NCBI GenBank assembly: GCA_029779845.1
Contig: JAKOZT010000073.1
Coordinates: 1-64,000 of the forward strand
DNA length: 64,000 bases
Origin: Pseudomonadota bacterium
Lineage (GTDB): Bacteria > Pseudomonadota > Gammaproteobacteria > Burkholderiales > Burkholderiaceae_C
Direction of reading: 5' to 3'
A program made the position numbers and the translations under genes. Below, piece after piece: positions 26,602 through 34,578 of this stretch. How positions within the stretch are numbered: the stretch's first letter is position 1; each line of letters starts with the position of its first letter. The notes beneath the pieces are model-generated. The model did not search any database, was not told the origin of the DNA, and was given only the letters and a program-made list of their open reading frames with translations.

Positions 26602-27768
26602 ATGGCCATGCCGTCACGGGAACCCGATGAGTCCCGCGTCTGCGGATTGATCGCCCATCTCTACGATGCGGCGCTGGATCCGGCCCTGTGGCGCGGCACG
26701 GCCTCGCGCATCGCCGAGGCCTTCGGCTCGACCAGCGCGGTGCTGAAGCTGCACGACGGCGGCGCGCGGGTGAACCTGCTGGAGTGCACCGGCAACCTGG
26801 TCGTGTCCGAACGCGAGCAGGCCTGGGCCGAGCACTGGCACCGCCACGATCTGTGGGTGGAGCGCTCGGTGGCCTACGGCATGTCGCGCATCGTGTCCGA
26901 CGAGGATCTGGTGACGCGCGCGGAGCAGCAGCGCAGCGGCTTCTATCGGGAATGGCTGCGCCGTCTCGACATCCACCACATGCTGGGCGCGGTGTTCCCC
27001 GCGGCGGACGGCGCGATCGGCGTGCTCGGCATCCATCGCCCGCGCGGCGCGGGCGCCTATGCGGCGCCGGAGCGCCGGCAGGCCGAACTCGTGCTGCCGC
27101 ATCTGCAGCGCGCGCTGCGGCTCGGGCAGCGCCTGGCGGCGGCATCCGGTCACCATGCAGCGGCCGTGCAGGCGCTGGACCGGCTAGACACCGGCGTGCT
27201 CGTGGTGGACGAAGCCTGCCGCGTGATCCACGCCAGCGCGATGGCCGAACACCTGCTGCGCGACAACGCGGAACTGGCCATCGCCGGCGGGCGCCTCTGG
27301 CTGCGTCCGCCCGCGCTCCATGAGCGGCTGGTGGCGCTGCTGCGCGCCGCGCTGGACACGGCGCGCGGCAAGCCCGCCAAGGCCGGCGCGGCGCTGTCCA
27401 TTCCCCGCCTTCGGCGCATGCCGCTCGCGCTCGAGGCGGCGCCCTTGCGCCCCGCGCCGAGCGCCTTCGCGGAGCAGCGACCCTGCGCGCTGGTGTTCAT
27501 CCGCGATCCGCAGGCGCCGATCGCCGCGGCGCGCCTGCGCGAGCTGTTCGGCCTGACGCGCACCGAAGCCGCCGTGGCCGCCGCCCTCGCGCAGGGGCGT
27601 TCGCCGGAGGACATCGCCCTGGGCATGGGCATCGGCCCGGCGACCGTGCGTTCCCACCTCAAGCGCATCCTCGCCAAGACCGGAACGCACCGGCAGGCGC
27701 AGGCGGTGGCCTTGCTGGCGCGCAGCGTCGCGACGGGGCCGCCGCTTGCCGGGGCCGGGGGCGCTTGA
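26602..27768 (+). CDS. LuxR-family helix-turn-helix transcriptional regulator
   Basis: The 388-residue protein has a C-terminal LuxR-type DNA-binding domain (residues about 312-375): LRELFGLTRTEAAVAAALAQ, GRSPEDIALGMGIGPATVRS and HLKRILAKTGTHRQAQAV. The N-terminal 190 residues form a sensor-like region beginning VCGLIAHLYDAALDPALWRG, and a PAS-like segment follows (ALDRLDTGVLVVDEACRVIH). Such proteins are common orphan regulators in Burkholderiales with unknown ligands. AAAGGGG precedes ATG 26602. It lies next to the iron locus but is separated from it by a decayed region, so a link is unproven. Confidence 0.85.
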   Translation: MAMPSREPDESRVCGLIAHLYDAALDPALWRGTASRIAEAFGSTSAVLKLHDGGARVNLLECTGNLVVSEREQAWAEHWHRHDLWVERSVAYGMSRIVSDEDLVTRAEQQRSGFYREWLRRLDIHHMLGAVFPAADGAIGVLGIHRPRGAGAYAAPERRQAELVLPHLQRALRLGQRLAAASGHHAAAVQALDRLDTGVLVVDEACRVIHASAMAEHLLRDNAELAIAGGRLWLRPPALHERLVALLRAALDTARGKPAKAGAALSIPRLRRMPLALEAAPLRPAPSAFAEQRPCALVFIRDPQAPIAAARLRELFGLTRTEAAVAAALAQGRSPEDIALGMGIGPATVRSHLKRILAKTGTHRQAQAVALLARSVATGPPLAGAGGA

Positions 27769-27778
27769 AGCCCCGGCT

Positions 27779-28035
27779 GTGGCCGAGGTGCTGATGCTGG
27801 CCGGCGGCCCCGGCCCGGTGCGGCACTATCCGGCTCTCCAGGTGCAGCCCGACGCCACCCTCGCGGCGCTCGACGCGGCGCATCCCGAGGGAGCCGACTG
27901 CCCGTTCGTGACCACCGTGCGTTCGCCGCGTCGCCCTCGGCCGTCGTGGCGGCCAACGGCGAGCGCGGCACGGAGGTGGTTGCGATGCAGCTCGAGTACC
28001 CCGCAAGCGTTGCGCGACCGACAGCGTTTGAGTGA
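27779..28035 (+). pseudogene. Decayed coding remnant, possibly DJ-1/PfpI-like
   Basis: No intact gene fills 27769-28042. One frame reads protein-like sequence (GPGPVRHYPALQVQPDATLA, then HPEGADCPF) up to about 27920; it then turns into Arg/Pro-rich shadow sequence while the next frame continues sensibly (SAVVAANGERGTEVVAMQLE) to a stop at 28033-28035. This suggests a frameshifted, probably also internally deleted gene with no start of its own. The first part recalls DJ-1/PfpI proteins (GPVR...PDATL...GADY), but this is a weak resemblance. The end overlaps the Fur-type box. Confidence 0.4.
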
Positions 28036-28054
28036 GAATTGATATTCATTCTCA
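28033..28054. promoter_or_regulatory. Fur-type iron box upstream of the FecI-like gene
   Basis: TGAGAAT-N8-ATTCTCA is a perfect inverted repeat with an AT-rich centre (TGATATTC), the form expected of Fur boxes of the GATAATGATAATCATTATC type, and a further TTCTC follows. It stands out from the surrounding high-GC DNA and lies directly upstream of the sigma factor-regulator-receptor genes, so iron-loaded Fur probably represses them. Confidence 0.8.
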
Positions 28055-28132
28055 TTCTCTACCATCATCAACCCGACCCCTCCCACCGTCGAGAACCTCT
28101 ACTGCGACCACCACGACTGGCTGCAGGGATGG

Positions 28133-28582
28133 TTGCGCCGCCGCCTGGGCAACGCGGCCGACGCCGCGGACCTGGCGCACGACACCTTCTTCCGGCTGCT
28201 CACCCGCTCATCGATCCCCGGCTTCGGCAGCTTCGTCGAGGCGCGTGCCTACCTGCGCACCATCGGCGGCGGCCTGTGCGTGGATCTGTGGCGCCGCCGT
28301 GAAGTCGAGCAGGCCTGGAGTGAAGCGCTGGCGGCGCTGCCCGAACCCGCCGCGCCGTCGCCGGAGCACCAGGCCATCGTCATCGAGACGCTGCTGGAGA
28401 TCGGCCGCATGCTCGGCCGGCTGTCGCAGAAGGCGGCGCGCGCCTTCGTGATGGCGCAGGTCGACGGCGTGCCCTACCGCGACATCGCCGCCGAGCTGGC
28501 CGTCTCCGAGCGCATGGTCAAGAAGTACATCGCGCAGGCCATGCTGCAGTGCGCCCTGATCGAAGCGGGCCTGGACAACTGA
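28133..28582 (+). CDS. FecI-like ECF sigma factor (start uncertain)
   Basis: The product is an iron-type ECF sigma-70 factor. Region 2 is visible (GNAADAADLAHDTFFRLL, RAYLRTIGGGLCVDLWRRRE) and region 4 (LSQKAARAFVMAQVDGVPYR, DIAAELAVSERMVKKYI). The first usual start codon is TTG 28133, giving 149 residues, but the frame is open upstream and reads NLYCDHHDWLQGWLRRR from 28094, the expected start of region 2 in FecI proteins. Real translation must therefore begin earlier, perhaps at one of two ATC codons (28064, 28067). No ATG or GTG exists there. FecR follows after 2 bases. Confidence 0.85.
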   Translation: MRRRLGNAADAADLAHDTFFRLLTRSSIPGFGSFVEARAYLRTIGGGLCVDLWRRREVEQAWSEALAALPEPAAPSPEHQAIVIETLLEIGRMLGRLSQKAARAFVMAQVDGVPYRDIAAELAVSERMVKKYIAQAMLQCALIEAGLDN

Positions 28583-28584
28583 GC

Positions 28585-29571
28585 ATGTTCTCCGCCAAGC
28601 CCAGCGTCGAAAGCCTGGAGCAGGCGGCGCAGTGGTACGCGACCCTGCGCGACGAACGCGCCGGCGAGCAGGACCGGCAGGCCTGGCGCTCCTGGCTCGC
28701 GCTGTCGCCCGAGAACGCCGACGCCTGGCGGTACATCGAAGCCGTCAGCCGCAAGTTCGATCCCTTGCGCGGCCACGGCCCGGGCGGTGCGGCTGCCGCG
28801 GTCAGCGCGGTGGAGGCCGCGCGGCCGGGCGGCGGCAGCCGGCGCCGCAGCATCGTCAACGGCCTGGCCGGCGCGCTCGGGCTGGGCCTCGCGGGCTGGC
28901 TGGGCTGGCGCCAGACGCCGCTGCCGGAACGGGTGGCCTCGTTGCGTGCCGACCATCGCACCGGCACCGGGCAGCGGCGCGAGCTGGTGCTGGCCGACGG
29001 CTCGCGCGTCTGGCTCAATACCGGCACCGCGCTGAACGTGAGCTACCACGCCGACGCGCGCCGGCTCAGCCTGCTGGCTGGCGAGATCCTCGTCGACACC
29101 GCGGCCGATGTGCAGCGGCGCCCGTTCTTCGTGGAGACCGGCTTCGGCCGGTTGCAGGCCCTGGGCACGCGCTTCACCGTGCGCCTGACCGAGCATCAGA
29201 CCCGGCTCGACGTGTTCGACGGCGCGGTCGAGATCCGCACCCGCGCCGGCCGCAGCGGCCATGTGCCGGCCGGCCGCGCGGCGCACTTCGATGCCGACGG
29301 CATCGCGCCCCTGACGGCCAGCGACAGGCTCCGCGAAGCCTGGAGCAAGGGCCGCATCCCGGCCGACGACATGCCGCTGGGCGCCTTGCTGGAAGAACTG
29401 GGCCGCTACCGCCCCGGCCACATCAGCGTGGCGCCCGAGGTGGCCGGCCTCAAGGTGATGGGTGTCTACCCCGCCGACGACAGCGACCGCGCGCTGGCCA
29501 TGCTGGAGCAGAGCCTGCCGATCCGCGTGCGCCGCACGCTGCCGTGGTGGGTCACCGTCGAAGCCCGCTGA
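28585..29571 (+). CDS. FecR-like anti-sigma/signal-transducing membrane protein
   Basis: The 328-residue protein passes the receptor's signal from periplasm to the sigma factor. The N-terminal cytoplasmic part has SLEQAAQWYATLRDERAGEQ and the WLALSPENADAWRYIE motif (DUF4880). A transmembrane helix lies around residues 95-112 (IVNGLAGALGLGLAGWLGW). The periplasmic FecR domain follows: RRELVLADGSRVWLNTGTAL, LAGEILVDTA and RLQALGTRFTVR; a C-terminal STN-like tail (ADDMPLGALLEELGRYRPGH) ends the protein. ATG 28585 comes 2 bases after the sigma gene stop. Confidence 0.93.
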   Translation: MFSAKPSVESLEQAAQWYATLRDERAGEQDRQAWRSWLALSPENADAWRYIEAVSRKFDPLRGHGPGGAAAAVSAVEAARPGGGSRRRSIVNGLAGALGLGLAGWLGWRQTPLPERVASLRADHRTGTGQRRELVLADGSRVWLNTGTALNVSYHADARRLSLLAGEILVDTAADVQRRPFFVETGFGRLQALGTRFTVRLTEHQTRLDVFDGAVEIRTRAGRSGHVPAGRAAHFDADGIAPLTASDRLREAWSKGRIPADDMPLGALLEELGRYRPGHISVAPEVAGLKVMGVYPADDSDRALAMLEQSLPIRVRRTLPWWVTVEAR

Positions 29572-29743
29572 CGCGCGGGGCAAGAAGTTTTTCGCCGATC
29601 AGGTTCCCTTTTTTCGATCTCGTCCGGTTCGAGGATGAGAGGCGATCAGATCGGCGGCTGCCCCGGTGCTCACCGGCCGGCAGCGCAACGTCGGTTCGTC
29701 CGATGGTCGCCTCAAAACTCAAAAACTCCGAGGGCCACCATCC

Positions 29744-32242
29744 ATGTCTCGCCATGTCCGCTCCTTTCCGAACGTCGCGCTGCGCCCGGCCGTGCTGGCC
29801 GTGCAGCTGGCCGTGTCGGGCAGCCTGCTCGCCGCCGCGCTCTGGGCGCCGCAGGCGCACGCGCAAGCCGCTGCGGGGCAGGCTCGGCGCTACGACATTC
29901 CCGCCGGCTCACTCACGGCAGCCCTGAACCGCTTTGCGGAAGAAGCCGGTGTGTTCCTCTCTGCGCCCAATGAACTGGCCCAGGGCAAGAGCAGCGCGGG
30001 CTTGTCGGGCAGCTTCACGGTGGAGCAGGGCTTCGCCGAGCTGCTGCGCGGACAGGGGCTGGAAGCGGTGCAGCAGGCGGGCGGCACGTATGTGTTGCGC
30101 GCGCTGGCTTCTTCCGCGGTGGTGCCGGCCGCCGCGCCGCCGGCGAATCCCGTGGGCGAGAGCACCTTGCCGGCCGTGCGGGTCCGGGCCACCGCCGAGC
30201 GCTCGCCGAACGAGTTGCCGGCGGCGTATGCGGGCGGCAAGGTCGCGCGCGGCGGGGGCATCGGCATGCTCGGCAACAAGGACGTGATGGACACGCCGTT
30301 CGCGCAGACCAGCTACACGGCGCAACTGATCGAGGACACCCAGGCGCGCACCATCGCCGACGTGCTGAAGAACGACGCCTCGGTGGTCATCACCGCGCCC
30401 AGCAACAGCGGCTGGGAGGCCGCGCAGTCGCGCGGCTTCTCGATCGGCGACAGCAGCGATTCGACCTCGTTCAACGGGCTCTACGGCATCCTGCCCTACT
30501 ACACCATCGACGTGAGCATGGCCGAGCGGGTGGAGGTCTTCAAGGGGCCGAGCGCACTGCTCAACGGCATGCCCATGTCGAACTCCACGGGCGGCTCGCT
30601 CAACATCGTCAGCAAGCGCGCGCAGGACGAGCCCGGCGCGCAGATCGTGCTGGGCTACGCCTCGGAATCGCAGGGCACGGCCACCGTCAACGCCGGCCGC
30701 CGCTTCGGCGAGAGCAAGCAGCTGGGCGTCCATTTCAACGGCAGCTACCGCGACGGCGAGGGCGCCATCAGCCCGAGCAAAGACAAGTTCACCTCCGCGA
30801 TGCTCGGGCTCGACCTGCGGCTGAACGACCGCGCCCGGCTCTCGGCGGACGTCGGCTATCAGAAGCGCGAACTGGCCGGGCCCAACCGCCCCTTGTTCCT
30901 GGCCGCGGGTGTCGATGCGCCCGACGCCGTTCCCACCAACAAGAAGAGCTACCTTCCCTCGTGGCTGGAGTGGAACGACGAAACCACCTTCGGCATGCTG
31001 CGCGGCGAGTTCGACATCGCCGACAACCTGTCGGCCTACGTGGCTTACGGCGCGGCGCGCTTCCAGGGGCTCGACATCTTCATGAACCCCGTGCTGCAGA
31101 ACGCGGCGGGTGATTTCAACGCGACGCCGAGCGGCGACGGCAAGGGCTGGGGCTACGACACGCGCTCCGGCGTGGCGGGGTTGCGCTTCCTGTTCGGCAC
31201 CGGCCCCGTGCAGCACACGGTCAACCTCAACTACAGCGACATCCACCGCGACAACCTCAATGCCGTTGCGCAAGGCAACGCCACGGCCATCACCTCCAAC
31301 ATCTACGCCCCGGCCGATCTCGTGCGGCCCACGTGGACCTCGGGCCCGCAATACAAGAGCGGCGAGTCGGACCGTTCGAGCCTCGGCATTTCCGACACGC
31401 TGTCGATGCTGGACGACAACCTGCAGTTCACCGTAGGCGCGCGCAACCAGAAGGTTGCCAGCCGCTCCTTCACCGCCGCGGGCGCGCTCAATGGCGTGCC
31501 GTATTCGAGCAAGGTGTGGAGCCCGGCCTTCACGGTGCTCTACAAGCCGTCGGACAGGGTGTCGGTGTACGCCAACTACATCGAGGGCCTGCAGCCCGGC
31601 CGAGTGGTGGGCAACACCTACAACAACGAGGGCGAGGTCTTCCCGCCCTACAAATCCAGGCAATACGAGGCGGGTGCGAAGTTCGACTTCAGCGAGCGCC
31701 TGCTGGCCAGCCTCAGCGCCTACCAGATCAAGCAGCCGAACACGCTGACCCTTCCCACGCAGCCCAAGCCGACACTGGTGCTCGATGGCGAGCAGCGCAA
31801 CCGCGGCGTCGACTTCAGCGTCGCCGGCGAGCCGGTCAAGGGCACGCGCATCACCGGCGGCGCGTCGTACCTCGACGCCCGGCTGACGAAAACGCAGGGC
31901 GGCCTGACCGACGGCAGGCAGGCCATCTCCGCGTCGAAATGGAAGTTCGTGCTGGCGGGCGACTGGGATGCCGGCTTCCTGCCCGGCCTGGCGCTGAGCG
32001 CCCGCGTGCGCTGGGTCGACAAGGCCTACATCGACGCCACGAACACCTTCGACGTGGCGGCCTACACGCTGTGGGACGCCGGGCTGCGCTACCGCTTCCA
32101 GCCGCCGTTCGGTCGCGCCGTGGTCGCGCGGCTGAACGTGGACAACCTGCTCGACAAGAACTTCTGGATGGCCTACGGCAACGGCGGCGTCATCCAGCCC
32201 ACGCCGCGCACGGTCAAGTTGTCGGTGACCTTCGACTTCTGA
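29744..32242 (+). CDS. TonB-dependent siderophore receptor with STN signalling domain
   Basis: This 832-residue outer membrane receptor imports a ferric siderophore. A signal peptide ends at about residue 46 (PQAHAQ). The STN domain follows (YDIPAGSLTAALNRFAEEAG to about residue 120), which contacts FecR, so the receptor is a transducer. The plug begins DTPFAQTSYTAQLIEDTQAR near residue 185, and the 22-strand barrel ends with the aromatic KLSVTFDF. It resembles the FpvA/FoxA/FhuE class. ATG 29744 starts the signal peptide. A 171-bp gap without a recognisable terminator separates it from fecR; an ECF-type promoter there is plausible but I cannot define one. Confidence 0.95.
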   Translation: MSRHVRSFPNVALRPAVLAVQLAVSGSLLAAALWAPQAHAQAAAGQARRYDIPAGSLTAALNRFAEEAGVFLSAPNELAQGKSSAGLSGSFTVEQGFAELLRGQGLEAVQQAGGTYVLRALASSAVVPAAAPPANPVGESTLPAVRVRATAERSPNELPAAYAGGKVARGGGIGMLGNKDVMDTPFAQTSYTAQLIEDTQARTIADVLKNDASVVITAPSNSGWEAAQSRGFSIGDSSDSTSFNGLYGILPYYTIDVSMAERVEVFKGPSALLNGMPMSNSTGGSLNIVSKRAQDEPGAQIVLGYASESQGTATVNAGRRFGESKQLGVHFNGSYRDGEGAISPSKDKFTSAMLGLDLRLNDRARLSADVGYQKRELAGPNRPLFLAAGVDAPDAVPTNKKSYLPSWLEWNDETTFGMLRGEFDIADNLSAYVAYGAARFQGLDIFMNPVLQNAAGDFNATPSGDGKGWGYDTRSGVAGLRFLFGTGPVQHTVNLNYSDIHRDNLNAVAQGNATAITSNIYAPADLVRPTWTSGPQYKSGESDRSSLGISDTLSMLDDNLQFTVGARNQKVASRSFTAAGALNGVPYSSKVWSPAFTVLYKPSDRVSVYANYIEGLQPGRVVGNTYNNEGEVFPPYKSRQYEAGAKFDFSERLLASLSAYQIKQPNTLTLPTQPKPTLVLDGEQRNRGVDFSVAGEPVKGTRITGGASYLDARLTKTQGGLTDGRQAISASKWKFVLAGDWDAGFLPGLALSARVRWVDKAYIDATNTFDVAAYTLWDAGLRYRFQPPFGRAVVARLNVDNLLDKNFWMAYGNGGVIQPTPRTVKLSVTFDF

Positions 32243-32281
32243 CGACGCTGCACGGCCCGGCCGGCAAGCGCGCACAGCGAC

Positions 32282-33928
32282 ATGAAGGACCACTTTCGCC
32301 AGAGCATGGCATGGCTGCACACCTGGGCCGGGCTGGTCGCGGCCTGGGTGCTGTTCTTCATCTTCGTCACCGGCTCAGCGGGCTACTTCAACACCGAGAT
32401 CGACCGCTGGATGCGGCCGGAGCTGCCGCTGGCGCAGCCGACGACGCTGTCCCCCGCCGACGCGGTGGCGCTGGCGCAGCGCTACCTGCAGTCCGTGGCC
32501 GGCGGCGCGCAGGAGTTCAGCATCAACCTGCCGGTCGATCGCGGCAATACGCGGTTGAACGTGTGGTGGCGCGCGCAGCCGGCCGCCGGCCAGCGCTTCG
32601 GCCAGCTCACGCGGCAGACGCTGGACGACGCCGGGGCGCCCGTGGCCGCGCCGAAGGTGCGCGCCACCGGCGGCGGCAATCAGCTCTACCGCATGCACTA
32701 CCGGCTGCGCTACATGAGCCTCGACGCCGCCCGCTACGCGGTGGGCGTGTGCACGATGCTGATGCTGCTGGCGCTGGTCAGCGGCGTCATCGTGCACAAG
32801 AAGATCTTCGCCGACTTCTTCACCTTCCGCCCGGGCAAGGGCCAGCGCAGCTGGCTGGACGCGCACAACGTGGTCAGCGTGCTCGCGCTGCCGTTCTTCG
32901 TGATGATCACCTACAGCGGCCTGGTGTTCTTCCTGTTCGATTACGTGCCGGCCGGCCTGCAGGCGGGCATGGAGGGTCGGCGCGATGCGTTCTTCGAACA
33001 GATCTCGCCGCGCCAGGGGCCGGCCGCGCCCGGCGGCGTGGCGGCGCCGCTGGCGCCCTTGGAGCGCATGGTGCGGCAGGCCGAAGCCGCCTGGGGCGCG
33101 GGCGAGGTCGGCCGCATCACCGTCGCGCAGCCGGGCGATGCGCTGGCCTGGGTGACGGTGCATCGCCGCCCGGGGCGCAGCGTCACCGGCGCCGGCAACG
33201 ACCGGCTGCATTTCGATGGCGTCAGCGGCCGGCCGCTGCCGGCGCCGGCCGTGCGCGACAGCGGCAGCCGCAGCACGCGCGACGTGCTGCTCGCGCTGCA
33301 CGAAGGCCGCTTTGCCGGCGTCGGCCTGCGCTGGCTGTACTTCGCTTCGAGCCTGCTGGGCTGCGCGATGATCGCCACGGGTCTGGTGCTGTGGACCGTC
33401 AAGCGCCGGCGCGACCAGGAGAAGCGCCTGAAGGCCGGGCAGTCGGTAGCCTTCGGCTTCCGGCTGGTGGAGGTGCTGAACATCGGCACGATCGCCGGCC
33501 TGTGCACCGCGGTGGCGGCGTTCTTCTGGGCCAACCGGCTGCTGCCGGCGGGACTCGACAGGCGCGCGGACTGGGAATTCCACTGCCTGTTCATCATCTG
33601 GGGACTCGCGCTGCTGCATGCCGCGCTGCGCCTGCGCTTCGCGCCTTCGCGGCGCGTGTGGCGCGAGCAGCTCTGGCTGGCCTGCGCGGCCTTCGGCCTG
33701 CTGCCGCTGCTCAATGCCCTCACCACCGATCGGCACCTGGGCGTGACGCTGCCGGCCGGCGACTGGGTGCTGGCCGGTTTCGACCTGACGATGCTGGCGC
33801 TGGGCGCGGTCTTCGCGCTGATGGCATCGAAGCTGCGGCGCACGCAGGCCGCGCCGCGGCCCGCATCGCAGGGCCGCGATGCGCTGCCGGCCGAGGCCGC
33901 CGCGCTGCCGGCCGGGGGTACCCGCTGA
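32282..33928 (+). CDS. PepSY-type inner membrane protein, copy 1 (probable siderophore-iron reductase)
   Basis: The 548-residue protein has the PepSY-associated TM architecture: an N-terminal helix (WLHTWAGLVAAWVLFFIFV), a periplasmic loop, helices around VGVCTMLMLLALVSGVIVHK and VLALPFFVMITYSGLVFFLF, a second loop, and four to five C-terminal helices. Conserved His residues at membrane edges (LHTW, VHKK, DAHN) could hold heme. Relatives such as FpvG of Pseudomonas reduce ferric siderophores in the periplasm. It lies 39 bases after the receptor. A paralogue is encoded at 34579-36186 with long identical stretches. The reductase role is inferred from family and context. Confidence 0.85.
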   Translation: MKDHFRQSMAWLHTWAGLVAAWVLFFIFVTGSAGYFNTEIDRWMRPELPLAQPTTLSPADAVALAQRYLQSVAGGAQEFSINLPVDRGNTRLNVWWRAQPAAGQRFGQLTRQTLDDAGAPVAAPKVRATGGGNQLYRMHYRLRYMSLDAARYAVGVCTMLMLLALVSGVIVHKKIFADFFTFRPGKGQRSWLDAHNVVSVLALPFFVMITYSGLVFFLFDYVPAGLQAGMEGRRDAFFEQISPRQGPAAPGGVAAPLAPLERMVRQAEAAWGAGEVGRITVAQPGDALAWVTVHRRPGRSVTGAGNDRLHFDGVSGRPLPAPAVRDSGSRSTRDVLLALHEGRFAGVGLRWLYFASSLLGCAMIATGLVLWTVKRRRDQEKRLKAGQSVAFGFRLVEVLNIGTIAGLCTAVAAFFWANRLLPAGLDRRADWEFHCLFIIWGLALLHAALRLRFAPSRRVWREQLWLACAAFGLLPLLNALTTDRHLGVTLPAGDWVLAGFDLTMLALGAVFALMASKLRRTQAAPRPASQGRDALPAEAAALPAGGTR

Positions 33929-34236
33929 TGCGCCGGCGTGCGATGCCCTCTGCCCGCCGGCGCTGGACGGTGGCCAGCCGCGTGCTCGCCGCGGCGATCG
34001 GCGGTTATGCGCTGACCTCGCTGCTCACCGCCGACCTCGCCTTGCTGCTGCCGCGCGTTGCCGGCACGTTGCCGGCCGAGGGTGTGCTCGCCGCCACGCT
34101 GTGGAGCTTCGCGCTGTACACCGCCGTCGTGCTGTGGGTGTTCGCCACGCGCAGCGCCACCCGCGCCTGGACGGGGCTGGGCGTCGCCGGCGCGGTGGCT
34201 GGCCTGGCCTTCGCCGCGCTGAAGGGCTGGCCGTGA
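33928..34236 (+). CDS. DUF3649 small membrane protein, copy 1
   Basis: The 102-residue protein contains the DUF3649 pattern: SRVLAAAIGGYALTSLLTAD, then LWSFALYTAVVLWVFATRSA and TRAWTGLGVAG, forming three transmembrane helices. The start ATG 33928 overlaps the preceding stop (TGATG), and its own stop overlaps the next start (GTGA), so it is tightly coupled in the iron operon. The family is found almost only beside PepSY proteins in siderophore loci and has no known biochemical role. An accessory subunit of the reductase is the likely function. Confidence 0.85.
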   Translation: MRRRAMPSARRRWTVASRVLAAAIGGYALTSLLTADLALLLPRVAGTLPAEGVLAATLWSFALYTAVVLWVFATRSATRAWTGLGVAGAVAGLAFAALKGWP

Positions 34237-34571
34237 ACACCGTGCCGATCGCCTTGGTCGCCCTGGCGCTGAGCTACGCCGGCATGGTCGCGCTGAGCCT
34301 GGCGATGGATCGGCATCACGGGCAGGTTCTTGCGGGCCGCGCGCTGCCGGGCCGGTTGCGCATCGCATGGCGCGTCGCGGGCGCGCTGTTGCTGGCCTGC
34401 GCCTTGTGGGCCTGCATGGCCGCATGGGGGGCCGGCATCGGCGCCGTGGCGTGGACGGGCCTGCTGAACGCGGCCGCGCTGGTGCTGGCCTGTCTGTTGT
34501 CGTACCTGCCGCGCTGGGTATTGCGTGCCGCCGTGGGCCTGGCGGCGCTTGCCTTCTTCTTTCCGAACTGA
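34233..34571 (+). CDS. DUF3325 small membrane protein, copy 1
   Basis: This 112-residue protein has four hydrophobic segments and the DUF3325 opening ALVALALSYAGMVALSLAMD followed by RHHGQVLAGR and WRVAGALLLACALWACMAAWG. GTG 34233 overlaps the DUF3649 stop. It completes the three-gene set PepSY-DUF3649-DUF3325, and 7 bases later the second PepSY gene begins. The family travels with siderophore uptake genes and is of unknown function. The second copy in this operon is fused to another domain. Confidence 0.85.
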   Translation: MNTVPIALVALALSYAGMVALSLAMDRHHGQVLAGRALPGRLRIAWRVAGALLLACALWACMAAWGAGIGAVAWTGLLNAAALVLACLLSYLPRWVLRAAVGLAALAFFFPN

Positions 34572-34578
34572 ACCGACC

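Noticed and set aside
27746..28042. A 98-codon gene after the LuxR-type regulator
   Set aside because: It begins inside the regulator, its second half is Arg/Pro-rich shadow sequence, and protein-like sequence moves to another frame, so I call it a remnant.
28039..28302. Alternative open frame as the start of the sigma factor
   Set aside because: Its sequence is not sigma-like; the correct frame is recognised by regions 2 and 4 and simply lacks a usual start codon.
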